Below are positions 1 to 9,691 of a stretch of 64,000 bases of DNA, piece after piece. The DNA is taken from assembly GCA_030411725.1 (NCBI GenBank), contig MU839839.1:1240001-1304000 (forward strand). The letters are read 5' to 3'. The translations under genes and the position numbers were made by a program. Every line of letters begins with the position of its first letter. Within the stretch, counting starts at the first letter, position 1. The notes beneath the pieces were generated by a model. That model was given only the letters and a program-made list of their open reading frames with translations. It did not search any database and was not told where the DNA came from. Source of the DNA: Echria macrotheca (lineage: Eukaryota > Ascomycota > Sordariomycetes > Sordariales > Schizotheciaceae).

Positions 1-230
1 AGTCGGTACAAGAACAGCTACCATGGAGCTATTGTCCTGTCCTTCAGCCTGCCATGTCGCCCGTGGCCCAGACCCCCGCCTCCGCCTCCCGTCCGCCGAC
101 TCACACATGACCGCAGACCCAGACTGTCGGTTCTGGCGCTGACTGAGAGGCGCGGCGACTGTCACATAAGTACCTCGTCGCCCGGCACATCTCGATGGCC
201 GCCCCGCGTGAGGGGGAGTGCCCAACTTAG
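1..230. other. Left-edge region, unresolved 5' part of the first gene
   Basis: This stretch must hold the promoter and probably a short first coding exon of the downstream Zn2Cys6 gene. The zinc-cluster reading frame is closed upstream by a TGA at 209-211 and has no ATG before the cluster. Candidate ATGs at 23, 54, 109 and 195 are in other frames or stop quickly, so one of them would have to be joined by splicing. A possible 3' splice site (cttag) ends at 230. I cannot choose between the starts from sequence alone. Confidence 0.4.
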
Positions 231-1772
231 CCTCGTTGTCATCGTCGCTCTTTTGCTTTCCGGCTGCCGACCGCCCACGAAAACCCCGCTTGCGGGTCAG
301 AGCCAAGCTTTCTGTCCAGGGCAAAGCCAAGGTTCGAGAAGTTCGACGCCAAGGGGCCTGCTTGCGGTGTCGGATGCTCAAGATCCAGGTGAGCATCCCC
401 GCAGCCGCCAAGTTGTGGATTACGACTTACACGCCAGCAGTGCTCCAACAATAACCCCTGTCAGCCCTGTCTACAGTCAGCCTTGAGGGGCTCCGAGAGG
501 AAGGTGTTGTCCTTTTGCTACTGCGTGCGTACACGCTTCGCCGACGTCAACATCTTCGAGTCGGCCCAGACCCAGGCCGCGGCCAAGAACATGCAGATCG
601 AGCACCTCATGTCGCAGATGGGCGTCCTGCTCGCCAGGATCGCCACGCCAGCCAACTTCATCACGTCTGATCCCGTCGTATTCACCGACAAGATAACCGC
701 GTGGTTGTCAGACCCAAACTTCAACCTCCCCGACGGCAGTATTGTGGGGATATGTTGCTCAAGTCTGTTGTCGCTGCAGTTCCGGGACGACTCGCTCGAG
801 GACGATGGCCTTGCCACCGAGTTTCGACGTTTCATGCTTGCCTCGTCTCTTGCGCACAGCGGCTGGAAAGCGAAACGGGGCGGGTTGAGGAGGAGCGATG
901 TCTCGGTTGTCGGCCACGTTGCGGGTTATCGGCTCATCAAGAGACTCGACCGTATTCTGACTCCTCAGTTCCTCGCCAAATGTGACCAGCAATCATGTCA
1001 GGTCTTGTTCCTGCTTGTGTTGGGTACCGTCCTCGGCATGAGCTATGCGTCGTCGTTTCCGGAAGCACCATCGACGTCGCCGGAGCTGCTCGGGTCTGAA
1101 TTTCGCCGCAACCCAACGCTGTGGCTCGCTATGAAGGAGCATCTCTGCCAAATGCTTGCACATCATCTCATCTTTCTTGGGTCGATTTTGGGGATCAAGC
1201 TCGAAACTGGTCTAGAACAGAACATTATCGACACGGCCACTCAGAGATGGAAGAAGATCGAGCCGTACGTCTGGGCGGATACACAATTCACTCCGCTAAA
1301 GCTACCATACATCGGCCCCATGCGGCCAAATTTTGGTTTGAAAAACGAGTTTGGTGTCGCGCCTTCGCCGTCTCTCGACCGGTCGTATTCGGAGGAACCG
1401 CCGCCGTTTCCGCCATCGACGCAGCGGATGATCCCCATCGCTTTTCCTGAGATGAGCCATTTTCAGCCGTCCACCACGGATGACTGGTCCCAGAATCCTC
1501 AGTCTTATCTCGACATGACGGACGAGCCCGAGAGCTATTACACTGCTTCACAAGCAGAGTCCTCCGCAGCCGAACCGGAAAACATGGCACGGTCCCAGAC
1601 CGAGCCCTTGACCAAAGCGGCTGTCTACTCTTTTCCGGAGACCGGACGCCAGAGATCGCGGACGATGTGGTTGGTCAGACCAATCGACGCGGGGCCAGAG
1701 CACGGACAGGTCAACGTACACGCAAGGCTGAGGGGACCAGCACAAGGAAGAGATTTCCAACTTTTTGTATAG
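231..1772 (+). CDS. Zn2Cys6 (C6 zinc finger) transcription factor, first exon unresolved
   Basis: A nuclear DNA-binding regulator of the fungal binuclear zinc-cluster class. A spliced reading gives C-x2-C-x6-C-x5-C-x2-C, from CLRCRMLKIQ across an intron at 389-440 into CSNNNPCQPC. The last cysteine (FCYC) lies 15 residues further on, longer than the usual 6-8, and is followed by a VNIF-type motif. The second exon then runs open to the stop, about 440 residues after the cluster. It includes a hydrophobic central part (around 960-1200) that may be the regulatory domain, and a Ser/Pro-rich tail. The N-terminal exon is not identified, so the start given is the first plausible acceptor, not an initiator. 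Target genes are unknown. The adjacent beta-lactamase-like gene is on the same strand 770 bp downstream, which does not by itself show regulation. Confidence 0.75.
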
Positions 1773-2544
1773 GCCTCCTTTCTTCTCGAGGCCGGGTGGT
1801 TTTTGATTGAGATTTTGGTTAAATGGTGGGTAGAGCTCTATGGTTTATGACTGATGACTTTTTACATGGCGTTGGATACCGAAAGTTGGGCGGCTTTTTT
1901 GTTTTCTATTGTCTCTCTCGCACCTATCTATTCAGCACATGTAATGAAATATAGTACTCTTTGTCACATCAAAGTCAACATCGGGTGCAACCAACCGTTT
2001 CATCACGGAGTCGCTGGCCCGAACACCATGTCGGAATTTACCCGCCGGACAGGCCCGCCCGCACGCCCGCGACTTTCGGTCCTCGGAGCGCGGTCCATGC
2101 AATCTGCCAATTCAGCCGGGGCCGCTCTATGAAAGTGTGTTCATTGCGGTGGCAGCGGCTATACTGGACGGCCCTTGACAGAGTTCAATTACCTGTTTAC
2201 GATCCAGGCGGGAAATATACCAGCAATGCTGGACGACTTGAGGAGGATCCGCTATTAATAGGATCTGGCTCCGGGAAGCGAGCGCTTTTACAGCACCCGG
2301 AACCCGGTGTTCCATCCTTTTTGGATCTATGGATATGACTTGTCCAGAGGGGAACCAGTGCCGCGGTAGCAGCCGTGTAATTTATATACTGGTATAGGGA
2401 AGGAGTCCTGCAGGTACGACGCCGCGTGTAATGGCGATACTTTAAGTGTGCCCTCTCCCCGGATAGGAAAGATTATGCCCAGCTTTCTTTTTCTCTCCGG
2501 TGATCTCGTGTTAGGTTCTGGGTCAGGATATAATACGTAAAAAA
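1773..2544. other. Intergenic
   Basis: This spacer holds the 3' end of the Zn2Cys6 gene and the promoter of the beta-lactamase-like gene. Its open frames are short, start with non-ATG codons or lack recognisable domains. I see no RNA gene or repeat. Confidence 0.6.
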
Positions 2545-4488
2545 ATGTCGACAAAGCTGTCGGCGTTGCTATGTGTCGTGGCGGCAGCGGCGACGGGGGT
2601 GTTGGCAGCGCCCAACTGCCCGCCTCTAGGTCCCGTGTTCGAGCCAGCGCGCAACTTCAACGGCAGCGCGGCCATCCGCGCGGCCCTGGCCAACCTGACC
2701 GAGACGCTCGGCGCGCGCGATGTCGACAACGGCCCCGGCGTGCGCGCCAACGAGACGTCGTACAGCCTCGAGGTGTTCACGACAGACGAGGCGAACCCGC
2801 TGCTCTTCAGCTGGCACCACACGGCGCCTACTCTCGCCAAGATGAGCGGGAACGGGACGGTGGGCGTGCAGCGGACGGATGCGAATACCGTCTATCGGCT
2901 CGGCAGCCTGACCAAGATCCACACCATATTTACGTGGCTTGCCGAGGACGGGGATGCCAAGTGGAACGAGCCCATCACGAAATATGTGCCGGAGCTGGCG
3001 GCGGCTGCGAAGAAGGCCAAGGATGATCCGGTGGCGAATGTGGCCTGGGATGAGATTACGATCGGGGCGTTGGCGTCGCAGATGGGCGGGCCTATTCGGG
3101 ATTGTAAGTTCTTTTGGTGGTAGTGTTGAGATACACGACAAGGCGGAAATCCTAACAAAAAATCAGATGGCGTCCTCGGAGAGGTCACGCAGCAGCTCAA
3201 CCAGAGCACCATGGTTGGCATCGGCTTCCCGCCGCTCAACAGCTCGGACCCGACACTGCCCAAGTGCGGCATCCACCCGCTGTGCAACCGGACTGGTATT
3301 TTTCTCACATTTATTTTGCTTGCTAGTATGTTACTAACAAGGATAGAATTTTTCAACGGCCTCCTCCAGGCATACCCGCAATACGCCCCTTTCACGACCC
3401 CGGCCTACACCAACACCGGCTTCCAGATCCTCGCGTACGCGCTCGAGAGTATTACCGGCAAAAGCTTCGAGTCCACCATGAACGACCGCGTGCTCAAGCC
3501 CCTGGGACTCAAACACACGTACCTGTCCAACGCGCCAGCGAGCGAGGGCATCATCCCCGGCTCCCGAGAAGACGCGTCGTGGGATTTCCAACTAGGCGAT
3601 GAAGATCCGTCAGTCCCCCCTTCACTTTTTTCTCCCCTCCTCATCAGAATACTCACAATAAAACACAGTGCAGGAAACCTCTACTCCTCCGTAGGCGACA
3701 TCTCAGCCCTAGGCCGCGCCATCCTCCGCTCCACCATCCTCCCCCCCTCGCTCACCCGGCGCTGGCTCAAGCCCGCCGCGCTCTCCTCGGAACCCAACGC
3801 AGGCGTAGGCTACCCCTGGGGCGTGCGACGCATCCGGCTCGCCGAGGCCAACGGCAAGCGCATGGTCGACTCGTTCAACAAGGCCGGCCGGATAGGCTAC
3901 TACTCGTCGCTCATGACATTACTACCCGACTACGGCGTCGGCTTCTCCATCCTCATCGCGGGGCCCAACATCCCCGGCAACACGAACTTCAACCTCGCCG
4001 ACATCTTGGGACCGCAACTCCTTCCGGCGCTAGAAACAGCCGCGCGCGAGGAGGCGCAGGCGCGCTACGGAGGCGTCTACGCCAACCCCTCTACCAATTC
4101 CTCGCTGCGCCTGACCACGCAGCCTGACCGCCCCGGACTAGGCATTGAGAACTGGATCTCCAACGGGACCGACATGCAGACTATCAGCGTCGTGCTGGCG
4201 GCGGGATACCAGGGCGTGGATCCGAGCATAAGACTGTACCCTACCGGGCTCGAGACGGTCCGGCCCGACGGGAGTAAGAGGGTTGCGTACAAGGCGGTCT
4301 ACGAGGATCTGAATGTGCCGGCTAAGCCGGATAGCATGTTCTCGACCGACTGCGGGACGTGGGTTTCGTTTACGAGCGTGACGTATGGCACGCATGCGCT
4401 GGATCAGTTTATTTTTGAGGTCGGGAAGGATGGCCAGGTCAAGAGTCTGGAGTGTTTGGCTTTGAGGAATCCGATGAGTAAGACGTGA
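2545..4488 (+). CDS. Secreted serine beta-lactamase/transpeptidase-like protein
   Basis: Four exons (2545-3103, 3167-3295, 3347-3608, 3669-4488) give 589 residues. A signal peptide (about 1-21, ending VLAA) is followed by a class C beta-lactamase/D-alanyl-D-alanine peptidase fold. The nucleophile motif S-x-x-K is SLTK at residues 121-124 and the Y-x-N motif is YTN at 250-252. The segment DPAGNLYSS, formed by splicing intron 3, matches the conserved PAGGLYS region of the family. The C-terminal 200 residues look like the extra domain usual in fungal members. Such proteins hydrolyse lactam, ester or D-amino-acid amide bonds, but the substrate here is unknown. The signal peptide and several N-x-S/T sites indicate secretion. 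Intron 3 is 60 bp and leaves the frame open, so retaining it would insert 20 residues. Confidence 0.88.
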
Positions 4489-5770
4489 TCCAGTGGAGTT
4501 GGGAGGGCTGTCTGTATGTATGTAGTTGGATTGGGAGTACATAATTGTTTGTAAAAATCAGGAGTTTATTTGGTTGAAACTGTTGCAAGACTTGCTAGAG
4601 TGGCGGAGGGGAGACGGTTGTATGTGGGAGGTCACCGCAGTGTTGCCCTTGAGTTGACCTCGCGGGGTACGTGACAGGTGGTCCTGGTGAGCAGAACGGG
4701 TGCGACGAATGGACAGGCCTTCAGATCATTTAACAATAATACACACGGTGCTGAAAGGGACGAGGTATCCATCTTGCGTTAAATTCCCCGAAAATACCCC
4801 TCTGTTCCCGAGAGGACATTGCACAACTCTACCCAGAACCAAGGCATCATATCCCAGCCACTCTAGTTGTTCAGAAAACCTATCTATAGCCTTCTCTTTA
4901 TCTTTTCACATTCTGTTCCAGCACAGCCCAACCACCTTTGAACAATACCATCCCCAGTCCAGCAACCGTATCAGGATGTGGAAGGACTGGAGCAAATCTG
5001 AGCAGCGTTAAACTGCCAAGGTCAAACTATTCGAGTAAAGACGCAGTTAGATTCCTTTAAACAGTTTCTTTCGGAACAGGCACCCCAAGGAAGGACAAAG
5101 CACAAGCTTACTCTTATCGCTTTGTCATTTTGCAGCCAGAGGTGCCACTTAGCAATGAAACCAGTAGACTCGACTCCCATCAGCCACGGCTACGTGTCTC
5201 TTACCACAGCTGCTTCCACCACCAAAAACCAAATACACCAAAACCCAGCCAATGAACCAACCCATCATGTCTCAAGAACAATAGTAAGTGTCAACTCGAC
5301 CATTTCAACATGGAAATTTAGAAGCAAATATACGCGGTAGGCATCTATTATGCAGTAAGGGTTCCACGAGGAAGAGGTAAGCCGAGAAGACATGGCACTC
5401 TAGATGCATACGTTGAGACCTTCACGGTGTGCACAGGAGCAACGAATACCCCGCATATTTCTGGCACCAGGGACCACTGAAGACGTAATGGAAATTAAGG
5501 CACTACCTGAAGGGAAAGGGTACAAACAGGCATCAAAATCGAACCACCGGACCTCCATATCATGTCGTTCCAGACGATCAGTCCACAATCTTGCTGTCCT
5601 CCCAACCCACAAAATAGACTGCATCTGGGTCCAAATCCTTCCCTATTACATCCTCAAATTCACCGAATAAAAGCCTAAAGACCCCCTTTGTTCACCCTTC
5701 AAGCCCATTGTCTTCAAGCCCATTGTCAGCCAACTCAGCATCGAGACAGTTTCACTCGACGGCCAAGTCG
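4489..5770. other. Intergenic between convergent genes
   Basis: Two 3' ends face each other here: the beta-lactamase-like gene and the VWA/alpha-kinase gene. The frames at 4700-5011, 5122-5340 and 5404-5670 have no recognisable domain and low-complexity composition. A 13-14 base direct repeat (ttcaagcccattgtc) occurs twice around 5697-5727. No further feature is seen. Confidence 0.6.
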
Positions 5771-8320
5771 CTACCATGGCGTCGTCTCGTTGTCCTTGCC
5801 AGCCGGGTGCATCTCGCAGATCGTTGAAAACTTCTTTCCCGTAGCTTCACAGTAGAATTTTGAAACCGCAAACTCATGAGGGTCCCCCTCAGCCTCACAC
5901 CTCACAGTCGTGTTGGTAGCTTCCAGCTGCGGCCAGCACGTGTCGCACCACTTGCCCTCCCGCTCGGCGAACTCGGTAACCTCATCCGATGTCATCAGGA
6001 TCTTCCGACATAGGATATTGTCGCAGTAGATCATCTCGTCACTATCCTTCGGTTTGTCTTTCGCGGTCCACTTCTTGAACTCTACGTTGTCGTCGGCACC
6101 GGCCCGCCGGGTCTTGAGTCCCAGCTTTCCACAAACGGAATTGCATAGGTGCGTGGCAAAAAAGAACTTGATACCCGCCTCTCCGAGATTCGTGACAACC
6201 AGTTTGAACCTGTTGCGGTCCGCCGTGTGGATAGCCGGGTCCGTCAGCTGGTTACCAACGCCCTGCAAATCACAGACAAGCATCCGGCCGCCTGACCGCT
6301 CATAGGTGAAATGGCTGAATGCTTGTGCGGCCATGTGTGCCTTGGATGTAGATAGCGGCTCCAGGAACCCGCCCATGTTGACATAACCCGAGTTGGAGTT
6401 GTACTTGACGAACTCGCCCGATAGGAAAGGCTCGAGAAGACGTGGCGCGCCAAGCTCCCGCCCAGCCCGCTTGCTCGAGACCACGCTATCCGCGACACAG
6501 ACCGAAGCAACGAAATCGATTGCAAACTCGGGCGCTTCGACAAGTCGGTTGAACTCGAGCGCAAATGCTTTGCACAGTGCCTGTCCACGCACCTCATCGG
6601 CGAAGTCAGCCATGCGTCGACGCAGGTTGCGCTCGCCGCATGCAGGCCGCTTAAGGGACTTGACAACCATTGGTGTGGTAGAGGAATCAGTGCGAGCGTA
6701 CGACGCGATACGCTGAGAACCTTGGGCGAACGGCTGGGAGTGTGTGTGCAGAGTGAGGTCTGTGACCGCCAAAGGCATGCCCTTGTCTGAGGAAATCATG
6801 TCGTCAAGTGAGGCGTCGGACGAGACGTAGAAGGCCTCGACTTTGAAGGTTTCGTCGAGGAAGCTGGGTTCGGACCATAGAGGCGGAGATGTGTCGAGCT
6901 TGGTCTCGTCGCTTCCCTTCTCGTTGGTCAACGCAACGTCGTCGCTTTCATCCTCGCGAATAGCCTTCATCTGCAACCCGAGCTTCCTCACGCCCCTGGA
7001 CGTCTTGCTTCTGGTTGAGGACGGTGTATATTCGCAGAAACCATCGCTTCCAGAAGAAGCCGACATCAGCGAGGCAGTGCGCGATGCCGACGTGGTCACG
7101 CTGCGCACGACAAGATGACGAAGAGCGCTGTACGAAGTCCCAAGCTGGTGTTCCTCGAACGAGACGGCTGTTCGGGCCTTACCCGTGCGCATCGCAGAGT
7201 TCTGGGCCGCTGCCTGAATGGCAGTCGAAGCTCTCCTGGTGTAATAGTTGTTCTCCCGCAACTTGCAGTCTTGAGCACCGGCGGCCACGTATTCCTGGAG
7301 GAAGACACAGGCCATCCAATCGGTCGACGAGTTGATTCGCAGGAGGCAGTAGTTGATGTTCATATCAACCATCTTCTTGAGAAGCGGCTCGTGCCGAAGA
7401 TGATGCGGCTCGCTCCCTGGTTCGGCGTAGCGGTCATTGCTGGAGCTCATGGTGTGAATGCCATGCGGCGGTGCATCGGCGATGTGCACGATACACCGGG
7501 TCCGTTGTCGCCACGAGGCGTTGAGCGCCTTGTTGATGCCTCCGAGCACATCTTCGGGTGGGTCCCCACCGCCGCTCGCTTTGAGACTGTCGAGGAAACT
7601 TTTGACCTTGTCAGCCGACGGTGTAAAGTCCAGGAACTGGATGGAGTTGTGATCGCCGTGGTCCTTGTAGCCCACCACGGCGATGCGGACGTCGGCATCA
7701 TGCGAGAAGGCCTCCTTGATGTCGGTCACGATGCTCCGGACCTGGTTCTTGGCGGCTTGAATATACGACATCATGGACCCGGTTGTGTCGATCAGGAACA
7801 AAAGATCTGTCGAGCAGGCCTTGCGGAACAGCGAATCAGTCCTCCGTGGTAGGGCTGATGCATTGGCAACCATTGTGTCGTACTGGAGCTGCAAAGCCCG
7901 CACATCTTCTCCTTCGGCCTGGGCCGTCTTGATACGAAGTGCAAGTTCACGCATCTCGTCCTCCTCCTCCGCGGTCGTTTTCTCAAGCTCTGTTGCCTCA
8001 GGCTCGGGTTCCCCGCCGATTGGACGACAAAACAGCAGTGAAGCTAGTCGGGCGCCGAGCCCGACACGGGCCGACGGCGTGTGGGTTTCATGGCGTGCAG
8101 GTTTGGAGATGAGGGTGAATGACGACGAAGAGCTGCGGCGGGAGAACGGTTTCCCGAGGGATGAGAAGGAAGACGATGACGCCCGAGAGGGTGGGATGGT
8201 GGTCTTCTCTGAGGAAGATACCATGGGCGCGGGGACGCCAGCCGAGGGCGATCGAGGCTGGCCCATGTCGGGGGCCATTGTCTCGCAATCGACAAGAGGC
8301 CTCCTTGAAAACGGGAACAA
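5771..8320 (-). CDS. VWA-domain plus alpha-kinase protein (VwkA type)
   Basis: An uninterrupted 849-residue frame. Residues 1-165 are Ser/Pro-rich and end in a charged, possibly helical segment. A von Willebrand factor A domain begins near residue 171, with a MIDAS-like D-T-T-G-S at 178-182 and the GYKDHGD and GGGDPPEDV segments expected later in the fold. The C-terminal third is an atypical alpha-kinase: VCDLQG, LTDPAIHT and the zinc-site pattern H-x-C-N-x3-C-x-x-L-x-L (HLCNSVCGKLGL) are all present. Family members include Dictyostelium VwkA, which acts on myosin II assembly and the contractile vacuole. In fungi the substrates are unknown. The gene is on the minus strand with about 1.4 kb to the next gene upstream. 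The Met at 8320 is used as start; MAPDM 14 codons later is an alternative. Confidence 0.9.
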   Translation of the reverse strand: MFPFSRRPLVDCETMAPDMGQPRSPSAGVPAPMVSSSEKTTIPPSRASSSSFSSLGKPFSRRSSSSSFTLISKPARHETHTPSARVGLGARLASLLFCRPIGGEPEPEATELEKTTAEEEDEMRELALRIKTAQAEGEDVRALQLQYDTMVANASALPRRTDSLFRKACSTDLLFLIDTTGSMMSYIQAAKNQVRSIVTDIKEAFSHDADVRIAVVGYKDHGDHNSIQFLDFTPSADKVKSFLDSLKASGGGDPPEDVLGGINKALNASWRQRTRCIVHIADAPPHGIHTMSSSNDRYAEPGSEPHHLRHEPLLKKMVDMNINYCLLRINSSTDWMACVFLQEYVAAGAQDCKLRENNYYTRRASTAIQAAAQNSAMRTGKARTAVSFEEHQLGTSYSALRHLVVRSVTTSASRTASLMSASSGSDGFCEYTPSSTRSKTSRGVRKLGLQMKAIREDESDDVALTNEKGSDETKLDTSPPLWSEPSFLDETFKVEAFYVSSDASLDDMISSDKGMPLAVTDLTLHTHSQPFAQGSQRIASYARTDSSTTPMVVKSLKRPACGERNLRRRMADFADEVRGQALCKAFALEFNRLVEAPEFAIDFVASVCVADSVVSSKRAGRELGAPRLLEPFLSGEFVKYNSNSGYVNMGGFLEPLSTSKAHMAAQAFSHFTYERSGGRMLVCDLQGVGNQLTDPAIHTADRNRFKLVVTNLGEAGIKFFFATHLCNSVCGKLGLKTRRAGADDNVEFKKWTAKDKPKDSDEMIYCDNILCRKILMTSDEVTEFAEREGKWCDTCWPQLEATNTTVRCEAEGDPHEFAVSKFYCEATGKKFSTICEMHPAGKDNETTPW

Positions 8321-9691
8321 TGGGATTGTGCCGTTGTGGGATGCTCTGCTTCGAAGACAGAGAGTAGGAGGAACAAAGTTGCTCGAGTAGGTAGGTGGTG
8401 CTTTTGTGCTGGTGGTGGGGAAGTGTGGCCTGCCGCCTGCGTGTCCGAGATTCCGGCGAGGGCTTGCAGGCGCGCGTGTCTGCCTAGGCCGAGCTGTGCC
8501 GGTCTAACTTTCCTTCCCAGGACCGGAAAGTGCAGACAGATACGCACGAGTCTCACCAATAGCGGGGGAATGGCTTCCTGCGTGCTGCCCACCTTTTTCA
8601 CAAGTGCGAGTTTGGCGTGACTGGTTCGGCCGCAGAGGGAAAGCACACCACCCAACCAAGGGTGGATGAATCACTGGGCAGTGCAGTGCTCCTCCTTCCA
8701 CTCAACATTGGCTCCTTCCCCGCACGTCCAGCTGCTAGAATCAAAACACAAAGGCCCTGCGTTTCGAATGACTTGGGAAGGCTGCAATAGCTGCAGAGAT
8801 GGAAACGTCCTTGCAGGGGTGTGAACAATAGGACTGTGCCCAATTCAAGACCGAACGGAGCCGCCTTTTGCTAGCTAGCTATGCAGCTATGCCTTGGCTA
8901 GGCTGTCTGGCTGGGATTGCAATCATCGCCGTCTCGATTGAACGATTGGATTGAACTCAGGCTAGTAGGCCGGGCACCGGACTACTGTGTCACACACATT
9001 TTGCGGCCAATGCCACATGCAGTTGTGCACTTGGGGAGTGATGCAGGCTGCAGCTCGGCCTCCCGGAACAGGACATCGGCCAGCGCAGCTAGATAGATAG
9101 ATAGATAGGACTGTGTCCCCGATCATTTCGGTCGTAGCCTTAGGCGGGTTCAATTGAGGCATTTCAATAGCCTCCCTCCTTCAGCGGACATGTCCGAACA
9201 TGTGGTTTTTGTGGAGGGCTGCCGACGAACAAAGAGACACACATGTACCGTGTGAGCTTAGCTAAAGTAGCTAGGTCTCGTTAGTTTCAAGGGATTTTTA
9301 TAGCATCTAGTAGCTAGCTAGTTGGTGTGCTCTGCAGCGTCATTTCTCTTTCTGTCCGTCCTTTCTTCGCGTGAAACGACGGTTTCAGTCACATGGAATT
9401 CTAGAAGCATTAGAAGTAGTCCCGACACTGAACGCAAGTAGTAGTTTAGTTACCTACATGGTTGATTGAGACCCAGCAGATTTTTTTCATACAAGAAACA
9501 AAATGGATTGTTTTTCTGTTCACTCATGGTAGATTATCGTACGATTCGGACGGGAGTATGCAATGTTGATTAAAATATGTTGATTTTCTTTTTGATTATT
9601 CTTTTATTCTATGATTTTCGGCTTTTTTTCTCGGGTGGTCAATCCGACATTGATTGACAGACACCCCAACAAGATAGGCAAGGGAATTTAC
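8321..9691. other. Intergenic, promoter of the VWA/kinase gene and 3' end of the glycosyltransferase
   Basis: Head-to-tail spacing on the minus strand. The stretch is rich in tagctagcta-like strings (8872-8890, 9257-9325) and carries a (TAGA)n microsatellite. No frame here looks coding. Confidence 0.6.
9090..9108. repeat. (TAGA)n microsatellite
   Basis: About five perfect tandem copies of the tetranucleotide in an intergenic stretch. Confidence 0.9.

Noticed and set aside
7115..7852. 245-codon plus-strand frame
   Set aside because: It lies antisense within the VWA domain of the alpha-kinase gene and is a frame shadow of GC-rich coding DNA, with no domain of its own.
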